From Aselliscus stoliczkanus (taxonomy: Eukaryota; Chordata; Mammalia; Chiroptera; Hipposideridae), in assembly GCA_033961575.1 (NCBI GenBank), contig CM066738.1:72463478-72527477 (forward strand): a DNA stretch of 64,000 nucleotides. The letters are read 5' to 3'. The translations under genes and the position numbers were made by a program. Position 1 is the first letter of the stretch. Each line of letters begins with the position of its first letter. Below the pieces are notes generated by a model. That model saw nothing but the letters and a program-made list of their open reading frames with translations. It searched no databases and was not told where the DNA came from. Below, in pieces: positions 57,427 to 64,000 of this stretch.

Positions 57427-57940
57427 GGGGCCGACCAAGTGGCTCAGTTGATTAGAGAGTGAGCTCTGAGCAACAGGGTCACCGGTTTAATTCCCACATG
57501 GGCCAGTGAGCTGCACCTGAGCTGAGCTGCCACTGAGCCGCCAACTGGTGGCAGGATGGCTCAGCTGGTGAGAGCACATGCTCCTAAGAACAAGGTTGCC
57601 TGTTCGAGATGGTGGGCTACGCCTGAAACTAAAGACTGAACTCAGCACCTTGAGCTGAGCTGCCACTGAGCTAGTGAGATCATATGCTCTTAACAGCAAG
57701 GTTGGCAGTTCGACTGCCTCGTGGATAGTGGACTATACCCCCCCCCACAACTAGATTGAAAGTGGCCACTGGACTTGGAGCTGAGCTTGCGCCCACCACA
57801 ACTAAGATTGAAGGACAACAACTTGACTTGACTTGGAGCTGATGGGTCCTGGAAAAAGACAATGTTCCCCTTCCCCAATTTCCCAACCCTGTTTCCCTCC
57901 CCAATTTCCCAAAAAAAATTTAAAAAAAACCCCAAAAACC
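57427..57940 (+). mobile_element. Trimeric tRNA-derived SINE nested in DNA transposon
   Basis: Heads at ggggccgaccaagtggctca (57427), 'ggatggctcagctggtgagagcac' (about 57556) and a shortened 'gagctagtgagatcatatgctctt' (about 57667). Tail: 'acaactaagattgaaggacaacaacttgacttg', 'gggtcctggaaaaagacaatgttccccttcccc', poly(A)-like end. The duplication caaatgctaa/caaatactaa is at 57417-57426 and 57941-57950. It carries a CTCF-like CCAACTGGTGGCAG (about 57541). Confidence 0.9.
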
Positions 57941-58066
57941 CAAATACTAAAATTCCTTTATAATACAAAGATAAATACCTAAATGTAAACAAATAAAATT
58001 TGAATTAAAAAATTAAAACGAGGGATTCTTTTCCCTGAAAGTTTGGTTCAAAAACATGGGAGCACA

Positions 58067-58524
58067 GGGCCGGCTGAGTGATGCGTTGGTTAAGAGCTGG
58101 CTTGGGACGCCAGCGACCCCGGTTCGGATCCCACATATGAGGGCCAGTGACACTGCCCTCTACAGCTAAGATGATGAACAACAGCTCCACCTGGAGCTGG
58201 GCTGCTATGAGTCCCCGGGATTGCATAGCTGCAGCCCTGCTGCAGTGGGCTGCCATAGGCTACAGTGAGTGGCCGGCAGCCAGTGTGAGTGGCTGGCATC
58301 TGGTGTGAGCTGCCAAGAGCTGCTGTGAGCGGCCATCCAGAAGCCGGTGACTGATCTGCCTCATCTGAGAAGAGCGCAATGATGATACCAACATGGGCCA
58401 GTGAAGCAACGTCCTCCACAACTAGACTGAAGAACAAAAGGACAGCAACTTGTCTTGTTCCCCTTCCCCGATTCCCCAACGCTGTTCCCTTCCCCCAATT
58501 CCCCAATAAAAATCTTTAAAAAAA
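58067..58524 (+). mobile_element. Long composite SINE nested in DNA transposon
   Basis: Head gggccggctgagtgatgcgt, B-box-like 'ccccggttcggatcccacat', 'tgccctctacagctaagatgatgaacaacagctccacctgg', a GC-rich gctgc/gtgagc middle (about 58200-58340), 'acatgggccagtgaagcaacg', 'acaactagactgaagaacaaaagg', 'ccccaattccccaataaaaatc' tail. The near-identical duplication atgggagcaca/atgggtgcaca is at 58056-58066 and 58525-58535. Confidence 0.92.
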
Positions 58525-58987
58525 ATGGGTGCACATTATACACAGCAAAATACATACGTAGGCGGCAAGCAAGGTCCTTGTGGGGCTTGGGACCTGGCAC
58601 AGCGGCACCAGCATGTGGAAGTGTTCTGGGTCTCTGAAAAGGACCAATGAGCTGTCTTTTTGGGTTTCTATGGAGGCTTCATTACATAGACATGATTGAC
58701 TGAGTCATTGGCCATTGCGGATTGATTCAACCTCAAGCTCCTATCCCCTCTCTAGATATCAGGGTGTAGGATTGACAGTTCCAATTCTGTAACTACATGG
58801 ATAGCTCCCACTGGCAACCAGCCCCCATCTTTCGGTGGGGTCCAAGCGTTACCTCATTAACATAATAAGAGATACCATTGTTCCTCTCATCACTCAGGAA
58901 ATCCTGAGGGATTTGGGAGCTGTGAGCCAAGAGCTGTGGATAAAGAGCAAATATATCTGAGAAATACATTTGGATCATCTGAATGAC

Positions 58988-58990
<3 letters not shown>

Positions 58991-59034
<44 letters not shown>
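58991..59034. repeat. (AT)n microsatellite
   Basis: About 44 bp of uninterrupted AT at the 3' edge of the MER21-like LTR. Confidence 0.97.
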
Positions 59035-59038
<4 letters not shown>

Positions 59039-59247
59039 CGGAAAAGTCATGATGCATATTTGCAATGAAAAACAGAAAAATATATATATATTTCTTATAA
59101 ATTATAATATTGTAGGCAGTGAACAAGTTCATGAAAGTGAAATTATCATTACTATTACCACATAAGCTGTCTAGGTGAAAAATATATAAATGCATATGAT
59201 TTACATATATTTGATAACTAAAACTATATAAAACTAAAATATATATA

Positions 59248-59369
59248 AGGGTGCCAAAATGTATACACATTTTAAGAAAGGAAAAACTGTTAAAATTGTA
59301 ATACTTAATATATACCAATAACAAAAGATGAATACAAGTCATATGTATACATTTTTTTGGCACCCCTGG
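59248..59369. mobile_element. Mariner-type MITE (about 122 bp)
   Basis: Left end AGGGTGCCAAAATGTATACA; reverse complement of right end CCAGGGGTGCCAAAAAAATG followed by TATACA. TA flanks both ends (59246-59247 and 59370-59371). The interior ('cattttaagaaaggaaaaactgttaaaattgtaatac', 'taacaaaagatgaatacaagtca') matches the ends of a mariner family I recall from several mammals, with the transposase region deleted. Confidence 0.8.
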
Positions 59370-59387
59370 TACGTGTATCTCTATTTC

Positions 59388-59389
59388 TA

Positions 59390-59440
<51 letters not shown>

Positions 59441-59463
59441 ATCTATCATCTATCTATCATCTA
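59388..59463. repeat. (ATCT)n microsatellite
   Basis: About 12 uninterrupted ATCT units, then an interrupted tail with atctatcatc units. Confidence 0.97.
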
Positions 59464-59769
59464 AAATCTTATAAGCAAGGGCTGAAAACTCCTTTGAAGT
59501 ATAGGACTATTCATTATTTACCCCTTGCCTGGATTTAAAGAAGCTGGCCTATATAAAATCCTGAGGTTAGAGTGTGGCTTTGTCCTTCTTCATTTCTCTT
59601 TTCTGAATCTCTTGCCCCTTTTAGTGTGCCCTATGCATCAAGTGCTCAGGTCTTAAGCCACTGCTATTTAGGAAAGAAAGGATCTAAGCCAGGAGATTTT
59701 TAACTTCATGGGCCCAAACCCCAAAATACATACATGGAAGGGATTCAGGGAGGTTTTGCATGCAGCTTC

Positions 59770-60035
59770 TAGGCCTGGCTTTTAATCTATCTCCCATCAT
59801 TCCCTTTCTTCCAGCTCAATGCCTAAGAGTGCAGTGAACTTGGAAGCTATACGCTGAAGATGACAGAACCATAGATGGGAAAGAGCCTGGGTCTCTGAAT
59901 CACCACTTAGAGCAGAGCCATCTGCTAAGTAGGAACACCTATTTTGGACTTCAAGTGAGTGAAAAATAAACTTCTGTTGTTTTTGAGCCACTGCACAATT
60001 TTTAAAGCAGCTAAAGTTACACTAATTCATAACAG
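59770..60035 (+). mobile_element. Ancient LTR-like 3' end
   Basis: 'gctgaagatgacagaaccatagatgggaaagagcctgggtctctgaatcaccacttagagcagagcc' and 'gagtgaaaaataaacttctgttgtttttgagccact' resemble a common mammalian LTR end. The class is uncertain (MaLR/ERVL-like). Confidence 0.5.
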
Positions 60036-61885
60036 CTTTCATTGGTTAGTGTTCATTGGATAACCAAAGAAGCCCATAACTATAGATAGTTAGAAACCCT
60101 TGAATCATATTCTAGAAGCATAGAAGCTGTAGAGTGCTTTTGCTGGAAGTAACCTCTGAGATTTCTTAGCTTTAGTCCGGGTGTGGCAGATTTGGTGGGC
60201 AGGGGGATGAAGATGTAGGAAGATGTGGAGGTGGTCCAAGTGTGGTGGGTGCTATGACAAATATCCTCTCTAGGAATTCCTTTCTCTTCTCACCTAAACC
60301 CTTATTCGTGATGAAGACATTTGGATATAGCCCAACCACCTCATCTTTTACTAAAGCTCAGAATGATGAAGGGGTTTTACCCCAGGTCTCAGGTAATTGA
60401 CATCCCTGATTAATTAATTCAAGCTATAATGTTAGTGACTTGTATGTTATTCCTCTTATAATGTTTGCATTTTTAAAGGAGACCTGAAGAAAAAGAAATT
60501 TCTTAATTCCAAATTCTGGCTAAGCTGTATGTCTCTTCACTGACAGTGTTTTAGAATCTGGATGCAGAAGACATTCTTAGGAGATTTCAGGGAACCCCTG
60601 CAATCCCAATATTAGGCACCTGTCTATTCTGCCTATGTAAAAAGCTATTCAAGGAGATGAATACTCCATGCACTTGAAGCAAATAGAGATAGTTTGATAT
60701 ATTGGGGCCACAGCACTGAAATAAAAGGGCCAAGTAGTTTTGAGATCAAGAGAATTGTAAATTCTAAGGAGCCTTTTAAGATGCCTTCAATAGGGGATCA
60801 CATTATTTTTCATTAGCTAAAAAATAAAGTGATTTTGGCTACAATAATTTTAGGCCAAAATTTAACTACCCATACCATTAATTCCTATTTTCTTTTGAGA
60901 ACTTAATAACTAATTGTGCAACTGAATCTCCTGAAAATTACATTAGCAGAATGTTTTGGTATTTTGCTATAAATTAAGCAGGACAAAGCGGTACCTTCAT
61001 TTTCTTTCATTTCCTTCTTAACAACACATTGGTAGACTTTAGGATTTATATGACTCATTACCTCATTTCCTGCCTAGGCCTTTCCTGCCCATTTCTTTGT
61101 TCAGTTTTCATAACTTTTTTTTTTTTTTTTTGGGAGCCACTGAATATTTTCAGGCTGCTTTTACTTCAGGCTTTGAGACAGTAAGGAGAGTTCAGTTGTT
61201 TTAGTTGTTGCTCTGATTAACACCTTCCTCTCAGGGCTTTTAATCTTGAAAAAGCTATGGCAGTTTGGGAAATCAGGGTCCTGGTGTTAACCAGTAGGAG
61301 AGAGGAAATGATGTGCCTAGGCAGCATTATCTTTGGAAAATACCAATGCTGCAAGAAACCGACCTGTAAATTCACTCTAAGGGGTTCAATGAATTACTGA
61401 GGGGTTAAACAATGGGCAATGATTGAAATGGGGTGGGGCATGGGGAAGGGCGCTATTTGTCAAGTGAAAGCATGACACCATTTTTCAGGTTGGCAGTTGA
61501 GGAGTTAAGCTTTTAGAAGTGCAAAGAACAATGGTTAAAACCATTGAGAGTCCCACCAGCAGTTCTGACCTTTATCTCCAGGGTCCCAATCCAGACAAGG
61601 GTCTTAATTAGCTGCAGAGAAGTCTAGAGCTTTGGCAACATACCAGCAGACATTTAATAAACAAAAAAACAAAACCAACAGTAAATAAAAGAGACTTAAA
61701 AAAAAATCACGAAAGTTAAATAGGAGCAACATTTATATAACCTTTTGGTGTTTCTGTTTCCCAATTTCTCACTTTTTTTTCTGTCTCCTTATGCCATCTT
61801 TTACTTAATTCCTTTCAGTGACTTCATCTTATTTCCATTTGTTTTTATCTGTTTATAGTCCCTCAAACCCTTTACATGCTTTTTT
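60036..61885. other. Unrecognised AT-rich sequence
   Basis: No gene or confident repeat. A T run at 61115-61132 could be an antisense poly(A), but no retrocopy was recognised beside it. A 46-bp stretch at about 60469-60515 is shared with 56943-56990. Confidence 0.4.
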
Positions 61886-62132
61886 TTAAGTTTCTGTATT
61901 TTTATTTTTTTAATAATAAAAGGAATGCATGGTTATTATATAAACAATTTCCAAAAATGCAAAACGCATAAAGTTATAAAGAGCCTCCCATGTGGCCAAG
62001 ATTTTTTCCATGCATTTTATATAGATGTGTGTGTTTATGTGTGAGTCTAATCAACTACATATACACAATTTTTTTTTAAACAAAGAAAGGGTTATATGTG
62101 CAATTCTTTCATTTTTTTTTTTCTTTTAAGAT

Positions 62133-62579
62133 TTTATTGGGGAATTGGGGGAGGGGAACAGGCAAGTTGCTGTCCTTTTGTTCTTCAGTCTAGTTGTGGA
62201 GGACACCGTTTCACTGGCCCATGTTGCCATTATGATCATTGCACTCTTCCCGGCTGAGGCAGTTGCTCCCTAGCTGTTGGAAAGCTGCTCCTGGTGGCTC
62301 CTGGAGGCTCATGGCAACTCATGCCATCTGCCGGCCACTCACACTGGCTGCTGGCCACTCACGGTAGCTCATGGCAGCCCACTGCAGTAGGGGCTGCAGC
62401 CTACATGGTCGCTGGCCACTCACAGTAGCCCAGCTTCAGGTCAAGCTGTTGTTCACAATCTTTGCTATATAGAGGGCACAGCGTCACTGGCCCATATGGG
62501 AACCAAACAGGTGGACTTGATGCTCAGAGCTCGTGCTCCCAAGTCAACTCTTAACCAGCTGAGTCACTTGGCCAGCCCC
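62133..62579 (-). mobile_element. Long composite SINE (about 450 bp)
   Basis: Minus orientation: ggggctggccaagtgactca, 'ctggttaagagttgacttgggagcacgagctctgagcatc', 'gcaaagattgtgaacaacagcttgacctg', the gctgc-rich middle, 'aacatgggccagtgaaacgg', 'caactagactgaagaacaaaagg' and a 'ccccaattccccaataaaatc' tail. The head is of the hybrid type seen at 11949. No clear target duplication was found. Confidence 0.87.
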
Positions 62580-63145
62580 TATTCAAAGACATTTTGTCCG
62601 CCTTTAATCTTGTCCCCCTTCTTATGATTAACATTTTTTTTTCTATTCTCATTCCATTTTTCCCTCTCTACCGGTTTGTAAGTTATATGTACAATTTCCA
62701 TTCTTTTAGTGTTTACTTTAGAAATTTTCACATGCATATGTAACTTATCATATAGCCTACATTTATTATTGTTGCTGTCCTGTTAGACACCCCAAATTGA
62801 AGAAGATTAACTCTGGTTATCTCCTCCTACCTTACATACTATTGTTGTTTGGTAATTTTGCCTCCATTTTGAATGTTTTTTACTCCACAAATTAGACTTT
62901 TTATTGTTTTAGACAGTTATTGATCTTCCCCTCTCTCCCTCCCCTCCACTGCTATTCTTTCTTGCCTTCTTGCATCCCAGATGCTTCTGTGGTATAATTT
63001 TTTATTCTTCCTGAAATATATGCTTTAGAATTTCATTTTATGAGAATCAGTTGGTGAGAAATGCCTTGGTTGTTTTTTTTCTCTTGGGAAATGTATTTAT
63101 TTGATCTTAGTCTTGATAATCTTTAAAATTATAGATTCAGAGTTA

Positions 63146-63787
63146 CAGTAGTCTCCCCATTCTCTGCTGGGGTGTGTGTGTGATGAGTTCCAAGACCCCC
63201 ATGGGATCCCTGAAATCATCGCGAGTATCAAATCCTATAAATACTATGTTTTTTCCCCCATACATACATACCTGTGATAAAGTTTAATTTATAAATTAGG
63301 CACAGTAAGAGAGTAACAATAACTACTAATAAAAGAAAATAATAATACTGTAATACAAACTATTTGAATGTGGTCTCTCTTTCAAATTTTTTTGTACTGT
63401 GCTTACCTTTTCACTTAAAAAAAGCACTTTCTGGCTTCTCTTTGGCCTACCTGAATTACTAGCATCACTATTCCTGCACTTTGGGGCCATTCTTAAGTCA
63501 AGTAACAGTGACTTGAACACAAGCACCGTCTATCTGATGATAGAGACAGCTACTGAGTGGGTGGGGAGAGTATACAGTGTGGAGATGCTGGAAAAGTGAG
63601 ACTCGCTTTCTGGGTTGGGACACAGCTGGACATCACACAATTTTATCACACTACTCAAAATGGCACATACAACTTAAAACTTGTGAATTGTTAATTTCTG
63701 GGATTTTCATATAATATTTTTGGACCATGGTTACCGTGGTTAACTGAAACCACAGAAAGCGAAATCATGGATAAAGGGGGACTACTG
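63146..63787 (-). mobile_element. Tigger (Tc1/mariner) element, about 640 bp, internally deleted
   Basis: Left end CAGTAGTCTCCCCATTCTCT; reverse complement of the right end CAGTAGTCCCCCTTTATCCA. It is preceded by TA at 63144-63145; the right flank is CA, a likely mutated TA. The inner words 'gttccaagacccccatggga', 'taaagtttaatttataaattaggcacagtaagag' and 'gaaaccacagaaagcgaaatcatgg' fit a Tigger-type family. A transposase N-terminal remnant lies inside on the minus strand. Confidence 0.85.
63404..63490 (-). pseudogene. Tigger transposase N-terminal remnant
   Basis: From the methionine codon at 63490 the minus frame reads MAPKCRNSDASNSGRPKRSQ, then KVLFLSEKV. This is the N-terminal start of Tigger/CENP-B-like transposases, just before their helix-turn-helix DNA-binding domain. 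After about 29 residues the similarity stops, because the rest of the gene is deleted. It cannot encode a functional enzyme. Confidence 0.8.
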
Positions 63788-64000
63788 CATTTGTTCTTGG
63801 TACATTGAAGATACCTGACTTCTGGGTTTCATTGTTGCTTGCCATGAATTAAACTGCAGGTAAACTGTCTTTTCTTTCTGGTTGTTTTAAAGATCTTTGC
63901 TTTGATTTTGGTGCACATCTGTATGATGTGATTAATGAATTTTATTTTTATTTATCCTTTGTGAGATTCATTGGGCTTTCTGAATCTGAGAGGAGGTAGA

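Larger units (their letters stand above)
57042..58550. mobile_element. Tc1/mariner-like non-autonomous element with TA target duplication
   Basis: Left end TTTTATAGTGTATAATGTAC; reverse complement of the right end TTTTGCTGTGTATAATGTGC. The inverted repeats stay alignable for about 50 bp (...accc...tttg..ccaaa...gggaaaa). TA lies at 57040-57041 and 58551-58552. Without the two SINEs (57427-57940 and 58067-58524, each with its own duplication) it is about 530 bp. It is AT-rich with no transposase frame. Confidence 0.8.
56541..58990 (+). mobile_element. MER21-like ERVL LTR, split by a TA-flanked DNA transposon
   Basis: The left part (to 57041) has 'ttccaacattgtggaggcttcctcataccaag', 'gtagaatcagattctacaggtaaag'-like text, 'ttgattaatgtgctagaacagttcacaggactcagg' and 'caacagccagatgaagagacac'. 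The right part (from 58553) resumes with 'gggtttctatggaggcttcattacatagacatgattgactgagtcattggcc', 'ggcaaccagcccccatc', 'cctcattaacataataagagatacc' and 'catcactcaggaaatcctgaggg'. Together these follow one LTR of the MER21 type as I remember it. The interval between is a later transposon with two SINEs. Confidence 0.7.
61890..64000 (-). mobile_element. L1ME-type LINE, antisense, interrupted by a SINE and a Tigger element
   Basis: 'aaaaggaatgcatggttattatataaacaatttcc' and 'aaagttataaagagcctccc' are antisense 3' UTR. The last segment ('tttgttcttggtacattgaag...gattttggtgcacatctgtatgatg...tttatttatcctttgtgagattcattgggctttctgaatctg') resembles deeper antisense L1. The element runs off the window. The part 62590-63140 is less certain. 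Confidence 0.5.

Noticed and set aside
58890..59363. 157-codon minus-strand frame with Ile-Tyr repeats
   Set aside because: It is driven by the (AT)n microsatellite and runs through LTR and mariner MITE sequence.
61115..61132. T run as the poly(A) of another antisense retrocopy
   Set aside because: No gene-like sequence or matching duplication was recognised beside it.
1..64000. CRISPR arrays, bacterial operons or phage genes
   Set aside because: No regularly spaced repeats and no dense coding; the content is typical mammalian interspersed repeats.

Overview
This window looks like an AT-rich, gene-poor piece of a mammalian nuclear genome, most likely from a bat. The placental background is old: MIR, L2, L1M-type LINEs, MLT1/MLT2 LTRs, MER20, MER2-like and Tigger-like elements. 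The lineage signal comes from about 19 tRNA-derived SINEs. Their heads read like GGCCGGCCGAGTGGC and their bodies contain 'cacatgggccagtga', which I associate from memory with chiropteran (Ves/Rhin-type) SINEs, probably of a rhinolophoid bat. That assignment is inference; no database was searched.

I found no intact protein-coding gene, exon chain, rRNA, genuine tRNA gene or CRISPR array. Reading frames over 60 codons are chance frames, frames through SINEs and microsatellites, or fragments of retrotransposon, transposase or pseudogene sequence. The one recognisable host gene is dead: a processed pseudogene of ferritin light chain (FTL) on the minus strand at 42.7-43.6 kb. It still carries a recognisable iron-responsive element in its 5' UTR remnant. 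The window is therefore intergenic or deep intronic.

Layout. 0-9 kb: MLT1 LTR, an L1 5' end, a 67-bp alternating purine-pyrimidine tract, a GC-richer patch (5.9-6.8 kb) and L1 3' fragments. 9-20 kb: a MER2-like MITE, seven SINEs, an MLT1 LTR, antisense L2, a palindromic MITE-like element, L1ME and a solo MLT2 LTR with an exact 5-bp target duplication. 20-31 kb: a hAT remnant, a young-type L1 3' end, an antisense MLT1 LTR split by two SINEs, MIRs and a 3-kb antisense L1 block. 31-42 kb: mostly unrecognised sequence with MIRs, L2, MLT1A and MER20. 42-46.5 kb: the FTL pseudogene, an L1 inserted exactly at its edge, and a three-headed SINE. 46-53 kb: a quiet stretch followed by antisense L1. 54-60 kb: three LTRs, one of them split by a TA-flanked Tc1/mariner-like element that is itself split by two SINEs; then a mariner MITE. 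60-64 kb: an L1 carrying a Tigger element with a transposase remnant.

The best observations concern insertion history. Two successive retroinsertions used the same target site, there is a three-level nest of elements, and modular SINE families share heads and tails. Some of these SINEs carry a CTCF-like motif. I see no evidence for a new enzymatic or defence system.
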